Shown here: in pieces, positions 15,999 through 24,943 of the stretch | How positions within the stretch are numbered: the stretch's first letter is position 1 | Layout: each line of letters opens with the position of its first letter | Origin: an uncultured Collinsella sp. | GTDB lineage: Bacteria > Actinomycetota > Coriobacteriia > Coriobacteriales > Coriobacteriaceae | Length of the DNA: 42,374 bases | Assembly: GCA_900544135.1 (NCBI GenBank) | Contig: UQTU01000021.1 | Coordinates: forward strand, 1-42,374 | Reading direction: 5' to 3' | Made by a program: the position numbers and the translations under genes | The notes under the pieces: generated by a model | Seen by the model: only the letters and a program-made list of their open reading frames with translations | The model's database searches: none | What the model was told of the DNA's origin: nothing

Positions 15999-17945
15999 GT
16001 GCGCGTGGCAGGTCACGACAACATTCCAACACTTGCCGAGCAGGTTTCGCGCGTTCCCACGCAACCCGGCTGCTACCTTTGGAAAGATGCCAAGGGTGAT
16101 GTCATCTATGTGGGCAAGGCAAAAAACCTGCGTGCCCGTATGCGTCAATACGTGACGCTGCAGGACGAGCGTCAAAAGATCCCGCTCATGATGCAGCTGG
16201 TGGCGAGCTTCGACTATATCGTGGTGGAGACCGAGCACGAGGCATTGGTGCTCGAGCGCAATCTGATTGGCCAGTACCATCCGTACTTTAACGTCGATCT
16301 CAAAGACGATAAAAGCTATCCCTTTATCGCCATTACCAAGAGCGACTTGTTTCCGGCTATTAAATACACGCGAGAGCGTCATAAACCGGGAACGCGCTAT
16401 TTTGGCCCCTATACCGATAGCCGTGCGGCGCGTGAGACCATCGATACGCTACGCAAGGTTATTCCTATTTGCTCGGCATCCTGTGCGGAATGGCGCCGCT
16501 GCCGCCGCATCGTCGAATCTCATAAGGGCGAAGAAGACATCGTCAATATGATTTGCGCGCAAAACGGGCGTCCCTGCTTTGACTACCATGTCGGGCGCGG
16601 GCCGGGCGCATGCATCGGCGCGATTTCCCCTGCCGACTATGCCAAGAACGTCAAACGTGTCGAACGTTTCTTGTCGGGCCATCGCAAGGATGTCGTTGAC
16701 GAGCTTACGTCCGAGATGACGGAGGCAGCCGAGACGCTCGATTTTGAGCGTGCGGCGCGCGTCAAGCGTCGCCTGGAAGTCATTAGGGGCCTGGACGATC
16801 GCCAACAGGTCGTTTTTCCATCGAGCGTCGATATCGACGTCATCGGCTTCTATCGCGAAGAGACTATCTCTGCCGCCTGTGTCTTTGTCGTTCGCGAGGG
16901 CCGAACGGTTCGAACTTGTGAGTTCATCCTCGATAAAGGCCTGGATGTCGACGAGGAAGAGCTTCAATCGGGCTTTCTTAAGCGCTATTACGACGAGACG
17001 GCTGATATTCCAGCCGAGATCAATCTCTCTGTCGAGCTTGAGGATGCCGAAGCGTTGGGGGAGTGGCTTGCGGGCAAGCGCGAACGCTCTTGCCATCTCC
17101 ATAGGCCGCAGCGCGGCGAAAAGCACCGCCTGCTCGATATGGCTTCCAAAAATGCGCGCCATGCCCTCATGCGCTACATGATGCGCACGGGGTATGCTGA
17201 CGATCGCACCAATCAAGCGCTCCTGGAGCTCGAAAGCGCGCTGGCGCTGCCTGCGCCGCCGTTGCGCATCGAGTGCTTCGATATCTCGACGTTGCACGGC
17301 ACCTTTACCGTCGCTTCGATGGTGGTATTTACCAACGGCCGTGCCGACAAGGGCCAGTATCGTCGCTTTAAAATTCAGGCCGAATTGGACGAGGCGAACG
17401 ACTTCGTATCGATGTCCGAGGTTCTGGGGCGTCGCTATGCTCCCGAGCGCATGGCGGACGAGCGCTTTGGCTCGCGCCCCGATTTGCTCGTTGTCGATGG
17501 CGGCAAGCCGCAATTGACCGCTGCAATTAAGCAACTTGAGGCGCTTGGCCTCGATATACCAGTTTGTGGCTTGGCAAAGGCCGATGAGGAAGTTTTCGTG
17601 CCGTGGGACGAGACTCCCGTCGTGCTGCCGACCGGCTCCGCTTCGCTTTATCTGATCAAGCAGGTTCGCGATGAATCCCACCGATTTGCGATTACGTTCC
17701 ATCGCGAGTTGCGCGATAAGGCTATGACGGTTTCGGTGCTTGACGACGTTCCGGGCGTGGGACCCGCCAGAAAACGTGCCATTATGCGCCATTTTGGCTC
17801 GATGAAGCGTTTGCGCGCGGCAAGCGAGCAGGAGATTGCGGAAGTTCGAGGCGTTCCGGCCGATGTCGCCAAAGCGGTCCACGAGGCACTTGTTGCATGG
17901 AATGCCGAGCGCGCCCAGGCATCGGCCAGCCGTTCCGAAAACTAA
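15999..17945 (+). CDS. uvrC: Excinuclease ABC subunit C
   Basis: UvrC makes both incisions around the UvrB-bound lesion. Domains in the 648-residue protein: N-terminal GIY-YIG nuclease (GCYLWKDAKGDVIYVGKAKNLRAR, residues about 24-47) for the 3' cut, a Cys-containing middle region, a UVR motif (DFERAARVKRRLEVI, about 247-261) that binds UvrB, an RNase H-like domain for the 5' cut (IECFDISTLHG and LVVDGGKPQ), and a C-terminal helix-hairpin-helix pair (VPGVGPARKRAIMRHFGS). The GTG at 15999 comes directly after the murJ stop; a second in-frame GTG at 16005 has slightly better spacing to TAGG and could be the true start. Confidence 0.97.
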   Translation: MRVAGHDNIPTLAEQVSRVPTQPGCYLWKDAKGDVIYVGKAKNLRARMRQYVTLQDERQKIPLMMQLVASFDYIVVETEHEALVLERNLIGQYHPYFNVDLKDDKSYPFIAITKSDLFPAIKYTRERHKPGTRYFGPYTDSRAARETIDTLRKVIPICSASCAEWRRCRRIVESHKGEEDIVNMICAQNGRPCFDYHVGRGPGACIGAISPADYAKNVKRVERFLSGHRKDVVDELTSEMTEAAETLDFERAARVKRRLEVIRGLDDRQQVVFPSSVDIDVIGFYREETISAACVFVVREGRTVRTCEFILDKGLDVDEEELQSGFLKRYYDETADIPAEINLSVELEDAEALGEWLAGKRERSCHLHRPQRGEKHRLLDMASKNARHALMRYMMRTGYADDRTNQALLELESALALPAPPLRIECFDISTLHGTFTVASMVVFTNGRADKGQYRRFKIQAELDEANDFVSMSEVLGRRYAPERMADERFGSRPDLLVVDGGKPQLTAAIKQLEALGLDIPVCGLAKADEEVFVPWDETPVVLPTGSASLYLIKQVRDESHRFAITFHRELRDKAMTVSVLDDVPGVGPARKRAIMRHFGSMKRLRAASEQEIAEVRGVPADVAKAVHEALVAWNAERAQASASRSEN

Positions 17946-18039
17946 ACGCGCTTCTAAACAACTGATATACATGATTGGCTGATTTTCAATCATTTATTTC
18001 GCGGCGATTACCTGCTGATTTCGGGTTTTATTAACGCTA

Positions 18040-18078
18040 AAACGTTTGACTAGCCATGGTGAATAACCCTGCTATCCT
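18040..18078 (+). promoter_or_regulatory. Candidate promoter and operator of the nan operon
   Basis: Extended -10 TGCTATCCT (18070-18078). The 8-bp palindrome AAACGTTT (18040-18047) overlaps a TTGACT that is 21 bases from the -10, too far for a standard -35. A LacI- or similar type repressor site is a reasonable guess; no regulator gene is in the window. Confidence 0.35.
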
Positions 18079-18110
18079 GCGGGTTGACGAAGACTGATAT
18101 CTCACCTCGT

Positions 18111-18191
18111 CGATACATACTGTCTGTTGAATCGTTTGTCAATGAATTCGGTGAACGGTAGTAAATACCGTTCAAGCGTATGTATGTATCG
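18111..18191 (+). promoter_or_regulatory. Nested inverted repeats in the nan leader
   Basis: Outer perfect 10-bp arms CGATACATAC (18111-18120) and GTATGTATCG (18182-18191) enclose a perfect 9-bp pair TGAACGGTA/TACCGTTCA (18152-18174, 5-base loop). In RNA this would be a long stem with an inner hairpin. In DNA the inner pair could equally be a dimeric repressor operator. Confidence 0.6.
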
Positions 18192-18310
18192 GTCGCCGAG
18201 CGCGGCACCCAAGTTGGGTTTGTCGGTAGGTAAGGTATATGTCGTCCGCAAGTTGCGCGGGGGCAAGTCTAGGTGCCTCCGGGTAAGATTCTCTATTGAT
18301 AGGAGAAGAC

Positions 18311-19924
18311 ATGGCCATCATCAACAAGGGTATGTCCAGGCGTTCGTTCCTCGGCCTCACCGGCAGCGTCGCTGCTGTCGCCGGCCTTGGTCTCACCGGC
18401 TGCGGTGGCAGCTCCAGCGACGAGGGTTCCGCTGCCAGCTCCACCGATTCCGCTAACCGTGGCGGCGGCGTGATTACCGCTGGTTCCGCTTACGCTCCGT
18501 CCAGCTTCGACCCCGCCAGCACCGGCTCCGCTGTTGGCCTGGGCGCTAACTGGCATGTCGTCGAGGGCCTTTATGGCATCGATTACCACGACTACAGCAC
18601 CTTCAACGAGCTCGCCACCGACGATCCCAAGTCTGTGGACGACACCACTTTCGAGGTCACCATCCGCAAGGGCGCCAAGTTCTCCGATGGTACTGAGGTC
18701 ACTGCTGACGACGTCGTCGCTTCCTACACCGCTTGCGCCGCTTCCGCTACCTACGCTCCGTTCTTCCAGCCCTTCGAGTCCATCGAGGCTAAGGACGCCA
18801 GCACCGTGACGGTCAAGACCAAGGTCCCCAACTTCTCTCTGCTCAAGGATCGTCTTGCCATCATCCGCGTTACCCCGGCCACCCAGACCGAGGAGGATCG
18901 CGCCAAGCAGCCGATCGGCTCTGGCCCCTGGATGTACGACTCTATCTCCGATACCGAGATCACCCTGGTTCCCAACCCCGAGTACAACGGTGAGTATGCA
19001 GCCGAGGATAAGAAGATCCAGTACAGCATCCTGACCGACCCCACCGCTCGCGTTACCGCTCAGCAGGAGGGCTCCACGCTCGTTATGGAGCTCGTTACTG
19101 CTGACGCCGTCGACCAGCTCGAGAGCGCCGGCTGCAAGATCGATAACGTTCAGGGTTTCGGTACCCGCTTCATCATGTTCAACGTCGCCAAGGAGCCTTG
19201 GAACGACGTCAAGGTCCGTCAGGCCGTCATGTATGCGCTCGACACCGAGAAGATGGTCAGCAACACCTTCGCCGGCCTTGCCACCGCTGCCAGCTGCTAC
19301 CTGCCTAAGAGCTTCACCAACTATCATGAGGCTTCCACGGTGTACAAGACCGACGCCAAGAAGGCTAAGAAGCTCATCGAGGAGTCCGGCATCACCCCGG
19401 GTGCCATCACCCTGCGCACCACCGACAACGAGCAGATTAAGGGCATGGCCGCCCAGGTCAAGAACGACCTCGACGCTCTCGGCTTCGATGTGACTATCCA
19501 GACCGATACCTCGCCGGCCACCTACGCTGCCATCGACGGCGGCGAGGCCTACGATATCCTCCTTGCCCCTGGCGATCCTTCCTGCTTCGGCGCCGACCCC
19601 GATCTGCTGCTCAACTGGTGGTACGGCGACAACGTCTGGATGCAGACCCGTTGCCCGTGGAAGGAGTCCGCTGAGTGGCAGAAGCTCCACGGTCTCATGG
19701 ACGAGGCTCTTGCCGCCGAGGGCGACGAGCAGCAGAAGAAGTGGAACGAGTGCTTCGACATCATTGCCGACAACGCCGTTCTGTACCCCGTTGTCCACGT
19801 CAAGACCGTCTCCGCTTCCTGGGACGATCCGTCCACTGCGCCCAACGGCGAGGCCCTCGATGGCTTCAAGGGCATTGGCACGACGAGCATGTCCTTCAGG
19901 GGCGTTGCGACCGTCAAGGCGTAA
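18311..19924 (+). CDS. Substrate-binding lipoprotein of the probable sialic-acid ABC transporter
   Basis: A 537-residue extracellular solute-binding protein of the peptide/opine/nickel (OppA, SBP_bac_5) class. It begins with a twin-arginine SRRSFLGLTG and a lipobox LTGC (Cys31), so it is probably exported folded and then lipid-anchored. The body has family segments GLYGIDYHDYSTF, KGAKFSDGTEVTADDVVASY and NVAKEPWNDVKVRQAVMYALD. The fold alone says oligopeptide, but the downstream catabolic genes (lyase, ManNAc kinase, ManNAc-6-P epimerase) indicate sialic acid; Sat/Sia-type sialic-acid importers use this SBP class. ATG at 18311 with AGGAG. A hairpin follows the gene, as often seen where the binding protein is made in excess. 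Confidence 0.85.
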   Translation: MAIINKGMSRRSFLGLTGSVAAVAGLGLTGCGGSSSDEGSAASSTDSANRGGGVITAGSAYAPSSFDPASTGSAVGLGANWHVVEGLYGIDYHDYSTFNELATDDPKSVDDTTFEVTIRKGAKFSDGTEVTADDVVASYTACAASATYAPFFQPFESIEAKDASTVTVKTKVPNFSLLKDRLAIIRVTPATQTEEDRAKQPIGSGPWMYDSISDTEITLVPNPEYNGEYAAEDKKIQYSILTDPTARVTAQQEGSTLVMELVTADAVDQLESAGCKIDNVQGFGTRFIMFNVAKEPWNDVKVRQAVMYALDTEKMVSNTFAGLATAASCYLPKSFTNYHEASTVYKTDAKKAKKLIEESGITPGAITLRTTDNEQIKGMAAQVKNDLDALGFDVTIQTDTSPATYAAIDGGEAYDILLAPGDPSCFGADPDLLLNWWYGDNVWMQTRCPWKESAEWQKLHGLMDEALAAEGDEQQKKWNECFDIIADNAVLYPVVHVKTVSASWDDPSTAPNGEALDGFKGIGTTSMSFRGVATVKA

Positions 19925-19986
19925 GACTCGCTTGAGTCTGTATGCAGGATGTCGGCCGTTGGGACCGTATCCTCATAGTTGAAACA

Positions 19987-20041
19987 AAGACCCGGGCGGC
20001 AACGATGTCGCTCGGGTCTTGTAATGAGTATCCGTACTCAT
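19987..20041 (+). terminator. Two hairpins between binding protein and permease genes
   Basis: AAGACCCG/CGGGTCTT stem (19987-19994 with 20013-20020; inner GCG/CGC pairs too), then ATGAGTA/TACTCAT with a TCCG loop (20024-20041). No T run follows the first stem, so it is more likely a partial terminator or 3' mRNA stabiliser that raises binding-protein output. Confidence 0.55.
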
Positions 20042-20081
20042 ATACCAGTTGGTCCTACCGACAAAAGAAAGGGGAGAGAAC

Positions 20082-21038
20082 GTGAACAACTTGCTACGTT
20101 TGATTGGAAGGCGTCTTGTGGCGCTGCCGATCATGGCATTGGGCGTCACCGTCCTGGTGTTCTTCCTTATGTCGTTCTCCAAGACCGACCCCGCCTACAC
20201 GGCGTTGGGTGACGGTGCCTCGCCCGAGGCGGTTGCCGAGTACCATGAGAAGTATGGTCTGGACGACCCCTGGCCCGTGCGCTACGTGCGCTATATGGGC
20301 GATTTGATTCATGGCGACATGGGTACCTATGGTGCTGCTCGCAACTCCGTTGCCAAGCGCATCTCCACGGCCCTGCCCGTCACGATGCAGCTGACCTTCA
20401 TCGGTCTTGCCATCGGTGCGGTCGTTTCGTTTTTGCTCGGCGTCATCGCGGCACTGTATCGCGACAAATGGCCGGACCAAGTGATCCGCGTCTTTTCCAT
20501 CGCCGGCTTGGCAACCCCGTCGTTCTGGCTTGCCGTTCTGTTGATCCTGCTGTTCTCTTCCTACCTTAAGGTGCTCCCGGCATCGGGTGCTCTGCCTCAC
20601 TTCACCACGAATCCGGTTGGCTATCTGGGACGTATGATCATGCCCGCTATCGCCTTGGCATTTCCGCTGACGGGTCAGATGACTCGTATCGTGCGTACCG
20701 CCATGGTCGAGGAGCTCGACAAGGACTATGTCCGTATGGCTCGCGGCGCCGGCGTTCCCGAGAAGGTCGTCGTCGGCATCAACGTTCTTCGCAATGCGCT
20801 GATCACCCCGGTCACCACCCTCGGTCTTAAGATCGGTTACCTCATGGGCGGCGCCGTCGTCATCGAGGTTATCTTCAACCTCCCCGGCATGGGCACCGCG
20901 ATTCTGCAGGGCGTTCAGGGCAACGAGGCGAACCTGGTTCAGGGCGTCGTTATCGTCGTTGCTCTTGCCTTCATCATCATCAACATCGTGGTTGACATGC
21001 TCTACCTGCTCATCAACCCGCGCATCAGGACGGTGTAG
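20082..21038 (+). CDS. ABC transporter permease (OppB/DppB class), sialic-acid system
   Basis: A 318-residue inner-membrane permease with about six membrane segments. It has the N-terminal RLIGRRLVALPIMALGVTVLVFF helix typical of DppB/OppB, the DKDYVRMARGAGVPEKVV EAA loop that contacts the ATPases, and the C-terminal LLINPRIR. The GTG at 20082 is chosen because AAAGGGGAG lies 5-8 bases upstream; an in-frame ATG at 20049 lacks a site. Three bases separate it from the next gene, a permease-ATPase fusion, its partner in the membrane. Confidence 0.9.
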   Translation: MNNLLRLIGRRLVALPIMALGVTVLVFFLMSFSKTDPAYTALGDGASPEAVAEYHEKYGLDDPWPVRYVRYMGDLIHGDMGTYGAARNSVAKRISTALPVTMQLTFIGLAIGAVVSFLLGVIAALYRDKWPDQVIRVFSIAGLATPSFWLAVLLILLFSSYLKVLPASGALPHFTTNPVGYLGRMIMPAIALAFPLTGQMTRIVRTAMVEELDKDYVRMARGAGVPEKVVVGINVLRNALITPVTTLGLKIGYLMGGAVVIEVIFNLPGMGTAILQGVQGNEANLVQGVVIVVALAFIIINIVVDMLYLLINPRIRTV

Positions 21039-21041
21039 ATT

Positions 21042-23057
21042 ATGGTAAAGATTCGAGAGAAGCAAACCGAGCAGCTCGAGAAGGCTGCCTCCAAGGGGCT
21101 CAAGCTCGGTGGCTGGAAGAAGATGACGCTGTCTTCTAAGATTGCCGCCGTCGTGCTGATGCTGGTCGCCCTGACCGCGATTCTGGCGCCCCTTCTTGCC
21201 CCCTATAGCCCGGTCGAGATCTTTACGGCTCGCCAGGCTCCCGGCAACGGGTTTATCTTCGGTACCGACGACAAGGGCCGCGACATCCTTTCGCGCATGC
21301 TCTACGGCGGACGTTACTCGCTGATCATCGGCTTTGGTGCTACCGCCATGGCTTTGGTCTGTGGTTCCGTTGTCGGCGCTCTTGCAGCGGTTTCGCGCAA
21401 GTCTATCTCTGAGGCGATCATGCGTATCCTGGACATCATCATGTCCATCCCGGGTATCGCCCTCGCAGCCGTTTTCGTCTCCATCCTGGGCAATTCCGTG
21501 CCGTCGATCATTTTCGCCATCGGCTTTATGTACACTCCGCAGATCGCCCGTATCGTGCGCGCCAACATCGTGTCCGAGTACGGTGAGGACTATGTCCGCG
21601 CGGTCATCGTGTCCGGCGCCAAGGCTCCGTGGATTCTGATCAAGCATGTTCTGCGCAACTGCATCGCTCCGATCATGGTCTTCACCGTTACCCTGGTCGC
21701 AGACGCCATCATCTTCGAGGCCTCGCTGACCTTCATCGGCGCCGGCATCCAGGAGCCCACCGCTACCTGGGGCAACATCCTCGCCGACGCCCGCGGCGGC
21801 GTGCTCGCTGGCCGTTGGTGGCAGGCACTGTTCCCGGGCCTGGCCATTATGATCACCTGCCTGGCGCTCAACATCCTCTCCGAGGGTATTACCGACGCCA
21901 TGGCCGCTGCTCCCTCCGCCGCCCTGGATCCGACCGATTCCTCCAAGCGTCGCGAGGCCGATCTGCTGGTCTCCGACCCCGTTCGTGCCTACAAGGAGCA
22001 GGCTCAGTCCCTCTCCGCTCGCCTTGGCGCCCTGCGCGATGTCGAGCTCAAGCGTAACGACCGCCATGTGCCCGACGAGTCTGTCGAGCCGATTCTCTCG
22101 GTCCGTGACTTCTGCATTCAGTTTGAGCACCACGGTGACATCAACGTCGTCGACCACGTCAACTTTGACGTCCGTCCCGGCCAGACCATGGGCCTGGTAG
22201 GCGAGTCCGGCTGCGGTAAGTCCATCACCACGCTGGCCATCATGGGCCTGACCGACGATGACGAGCACCTTTCTGGTGAGGTTCTCTGGGAGGGCCGCGA
22301 TCTGCTCAAGATGAGCAAGAAGGAGTGGTTCGGCCTGCGCGGTACCGATATCGCCATGGTCTATCAGGACGCCCTGTCCTCGCTCAACCCCTCCATGCTC
22401 ATTTCCGCCCAGATGAAGCAGCTCACCAAGCGCGGCGGCACCCGTAGCGCCGAGGAGCTCCTGGAGCTCGTGGGCCTCGACCCCAAGCGTACGCTCGAGA
22501 GCTATCCGCATGAGCTTTCCGGTGGTCAGCGTCAGCGCGTTCTGATCGCTATGGCCCTTACCCGCGACCCCAAGCTGGTCATCTGCGACGAGCCCACGAC
22601 CGCTCTGGACGTTACCGTCCAGAAGCAGGTCATCAAGCTGCTTAACGACCTTCAGGCCAAGCTCGGCTTTGCCATGATCTTCGTTTCGCACGACCTGGCA
22701 CTGGTCGCCGAGGTCGCCCATAACATCACGGTTATGTACGCCGGCCAGGTTATCGAGCAGGCGCCCACCAAGGAGCTGCTCACCAACCCGATCCACGAGT
22801 ACACTCGCGGTCTTCTGGGTTCCGTCCTGTCCATCGAGAGCGGTTCGGGCCGCCTGCACCAGGTGCCCGGCGCCGTTCCGAGCCCGCGCGATTTCCCCAA
22901 GGGCGATCGCTTCGCACCCCGCTCGAGTCATCCGCGCATTGGCCTGGACACCCGTCCGGTCTTCAAGCGCGTGCCCGGCACCGAGCACTTCTATTCCGAG
23001 CTCCCCGACGAGGTGCTCAAGGCAAATGGTTTGACCCCTCACGCGGAGGTGATGTAG
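21042..23057 (+). CDS. Fused permease-ATPase ABC protein, sialic-acid system
   Basis: A 671-residue fusion. Residues about 30-290 are an OppC/DppC-class permease (FGTDDKGRDILSRMLYGGRYSL; EAA loop GEDYVRAVIVSGAKAPWILIKHV; FIGAGIQEPTATWG). A charged linker of about 60 residues follows. From about 350 comes an OppD-class ATPase with Walker A GESGCGKS (387-394), signature LSGGQRQR, Walker B ICDEPTTALD and the C-terminal oligopeptide-transporter tail. The fusion means one permease and one ATPase are made in fixed ratio. Fused permease-ATPases of this type are known from sialic-acid and peptide importers of other actinobacteria. The reading frame is continuous with no sign of a recent join. Confidence 0.93.
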   Translation: MVKIREKQTEQLEKAASKGLKLGGWKKMTLSSKIAAVVLMLVALTAILAPLLAPYSPVEIFTARQAPGNGFIFGTDDKGRDILSRMLYGGRYSLIIGFGATAMALVCGSVVGALAAVSRKSISEAIMRILDIIMSIPGIALAAVFVSILGNSVPSIIFAIGFMYTPQIARIVRANIVSEYGEDYVRAVIVSGAKAPWILIKHVLRNCIAPIMVFTVTLVADAIIFEASLTFIGAGIQEPTATWGNILADARGGVLAGRWWQALFPGLAIMITCLALNILSEGITDAMAAAPSAALDPTDSSKRREADLLVSDPVRAYKEQAQSLSARLGALRDVELKRNDRHVPDESVEPILSVRDFCIQFEHHGDINVVDHVNFDVRPGQTMGLVGESGCGKSITTLAIMGLTDDDEHLSGEVLWEGRDLLKMSKKEWFGLRGTDIAMVYQDALSSLNPSMLISAQMKQLTKRGGTRSAEELLELVGLDPKRTLESYPHELSGGQRQRVLIAMALTRDPKLVICDEPTTALDVTVQKQVIKLLNDLQAKLGFAMIFVSHDLALVAEVAHNITVMYAGQVIEQAPTKELLTNPIHEYTRGLLGSVLSIESGSGRLHQVPGAVPSPRDFPKGDRFAPRSSHPRIGLDTRPVFKRVPGTEHFYSELPDEVLKANGLTPHAEVM

Positions 23058-23885
23058 ATGAGCGAGACCGCAGTCAACGGCGTCGAGCCGATCATCTTCC
23101 TTGATGACGTCCACGTCACCTTTAGGACCCGTACCGGCTCGATTCTGCACCCCAACCTGGTTCACGCCGTCCAGGGTGTAACGATTAAGCTCATGCCCGG
23201 ACAGACCATCGGCATCGTCGGCGAGTCCGGTTGCGGAAAGTCCACCACCGCCAACGTCATGTGCGGCCTGCAGGCCCCCACGAGCGGCAAGGTCTACTTT
23301 AAGGGCAAGGACGTTACCAAACGTACCGCCGAGGACCGTCGCCACATGGGTCGCGTCATCTCGGTCGTGTTCCAGAACCCGGCCACGGCGCTCAACCCCC
23401 GTATGGTCGTTCGCGAGCAACTGCTCGACCCCATGCGCGTCCACAACCTGGGTACCGAGGCCGAGCAGGAGAAGCGCGTCAAGGAGCTCTTGGAGCTCAC
23501 CGGTCTGCCCAGCTCCGCCGCCGAGGTTCTCCCCGGCCAGCTTTCGGGCGGCCAGCGCCAGCGCGTCGCAATTGCCCGTGCCCTGTCGCTGAACCCCGAT
23601 GCCATCATCGCCGACGAGCCCACCTCGGCTCTGGACGTTTCGGTCCGCGCGCAGATTCTGAACCTGCTGACCGACCTTAAGAAGGAACTCGGCCTGGCTA
23701 TGGTGTTCATCAGCCATGACATCCAGACGGTCCGCTATATTTCCGACGACATCATCGTCATGAATGGCGGCAAGATCGTCGAGCAGGGCGAGGCCAAGCA
23801 GGTTTTCCAGCATCCTCGAGACCCCTACACCAAGATGCTGCTCGGCGCTGCGCCGTCGCTGCTGCATCCCAAGCTCGGCGAGTAA
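23058..23885 (+). CDS. ABC transporter ATPase (OppF/DppF class), sialic-acid system
   Basis: A 275-residue nucleotide-binding subunit, second ATPase of the importer. Visible are Walker A GESGCGKST, Q-loop VVFQNPATALNPRM, signature LSGGQRQRVAIARAL and Walker B IIADEPTSALD. It is shorter than OppF because the extra C-terminal Cys-containing tail is missing. It starts at the base after the stop of the fusion gene, so the pair is translationally coupled. Confidence 0.92.
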   Translation: MSETAVNGVEPIIFLDDVHVTFRTRTGSILHPNLVHAVQGVTIKLMPGQTIGIVGESGCGKSTTANVMCGLQAPTSGKVYFKGKDVTKRTAEDRRHMGRVISVVFQNPATALNPRMVVREQLLDPMRVHNLGTEAEQEKRVKELLELTGLPSSAAEVLPGQLSGGQRQRVAIARALSLNPDAIIADEPTSALDVSVRAQILNLLTDLKKELGLAMVFISHDIQTVRYISDDIIVMNGGKIVEQGEAKQVFQHPRDPYTKMLLGAAPSLLHPKLGE

Positions 23886-23965
23886 CTTCGCTTTCCCTCC
23901 CGTGCGCCCGGTTCCCTTGCCGGGCGCACCTCCGTTGCGATTTCGAAAGGTTGGGTTCACGAGCC

Positions 23966-24943
23966 ATGCCAAGTGCTCAGGAGCTACAACATCAATTTGG
24001 TGAATATCGAGGCGCTATGCCCCGTCCATCAGATTTCGATCTCTTTTGGAAGGATCGCATGGCCGAGGCTGACGCCGTCGGGCTTGACTATGCGATCGAG
24101 GCGGCATCGGTCACCGATGCCGTGACCTGCCAGCTTTTCGATCTCTGGTATACCGGCATGTGCGGCGCTCGCCTGCACGCCAAGTACCTTAAACCTGTCT
24201 CGGACGAGCCCGTGCCATTGGTACTTCAGTTCCATGGGTATCCGGGTGCAAGCCGCAGCTGGTTTGAGCAGGCGTCGTTTGCGGGCATGGGCATGGCGCT
24301 CATTGCTCTCGATTGTCCTGGCCAAGGAGGCCCCTCCGAGGACATTGGTGGATTTGAGGGCACGACGGTCGCGGGCCATATCGTCGCCGGTATCGACGGC
24401 GACCCGGCCAACCTCTACTATGTTCGCCTACATCAGGATATCCGCATTCTGTGCCGTATCGTTCGCGAGCTCGAGGGCATCGATCTTACCCGCGTGTATG
24501 TGAACGGCGCATCGCAGGGCGGCGGTTTGGGTATTGCAACCTGCGCGCTTAACAGCGAGCTTATCAATCGCGCCGCCATCCTCTATCCCTTCTTATCGGA
24601 CTTCCGCCTGGTTTGGGATCTGGACGCCGACGATATTGCCTACGAGGGTCTGCGCTATTGGTCGCGTTGGTTTGACGAGGACTCGACTCGTATCGAGGAA
24701 GCCTATGCCAAGCTGGCGTACTTCGATTCCAAGAATTTTGCCCCCATGGTCAAGTGCCCCGTGCTGTTTGGCACGGGCACGGCCGATATCGTCTGTCCGC
24801 CGGCAACGCAGTTTGCGGTGTACAACAACCTGTCCTGCGACAAGCGTCATGAGTTCTTTGAAGGCTTTGGCCACGAGGAGATTCAGGATTTTGATGATCT
24901 GATCATTCCGTTTTTCTGTGAGGGAGGGGAGGCTCATGTCTAA
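23966..24943 (+). CDS. CE7-type acetyl esterase, probable sialate O-acetylesterase role
   Basis: A 325-residue alpha/beta hydrolase of the acetylxylan esterase/cephalosporin-C deacetylase (CE7) family. Residues fitting the catalytic triad are Ser183 in GASQGG, Asp274 in GTADIVCPP and His303 in FGHEEI. LQFHGYPG (about 87-94) would give the oxyanion hole. The family RGQ is PGQ here. CE7 esterases accept small acetylated carbohydrates; placed in a sialic-acid operon, removing O-acetyl groups from imported sialic acids is the likely job. There is no signal peptide, so it acts in the cytosol. The start is taken at ATG 23966; its ribosome site is weak, and a TTG at 23951 in frame is the alternative. 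It overlaps the next gene by 8 bases. Confidence 0.87.
   Translation: MPSAQELQHQFGEYRGAMPRPSDFDLFWKDRMAEADAVGLDYAIEAASVTDAVTCQLFDLWYTGMCGARLHAKYLKPVSDEPVPLVLQFHGYPGASRSWFEQASFAGMGMALIALDCPGQGGPSEDIGGFEGTTVAGHIVAGIDGDPANLYYVRLHQDIRILCRIVRELEGIDLTRVYVNGASQGGGLGIATCALNSELINRAAILYPFLSDFRLVWDLDADDIAYEGLRYWSRWFDEDSTRIEEAYAKLAYFDSKNFAPMVKCPVLFGTGTADIVCPPATQFAVYNNLSCDKRHEFFEGFGHEEIQDFDDLIIPFFCEGGEAHV

Larger units (their letters stand above)
17946..18310 (+). other. 365-base gene-free leader region before the nan operon
   Basis: No coding signal is seen. The first about 100 bases are AT-rich and hold AAACGTTT (18040-18047), a palindrome with the central CG of LacI-type operators, and an extended -10 (TG-C-TATCCT, 18070-18078). 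The rest, about 225 bases from a start near 18085, holds several hairpins: the nested repeats at 18111-18191, GGGGGCA/TGCCTCC at 18259-18280, and the AGGAG ribosome site before 18311. No terminator for uvrC was recognised. Confidence 0.6.

Noticed and set aside
18046..18078. TTGACT/TATCCT as a standard promoter
   Set aside because: The spacer is 21 bases. An extended -10 is more plausible than this pair.
18293..19798. Gly/Val/Leu-rich minus-strand open frame opposite the nan binding protein
   Set aside because: Low-complexity composition typical of an antisense shadow.
20094..23972. A very long open frame on the minus strand, opposite the nan transporter genes
   Set aside because: It runs antisense to three clear ABC-transporter genes and is rich in Gly, Asp, Gln and His, the usual result of strong codon bias on the other strand. 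It shows no family motif.
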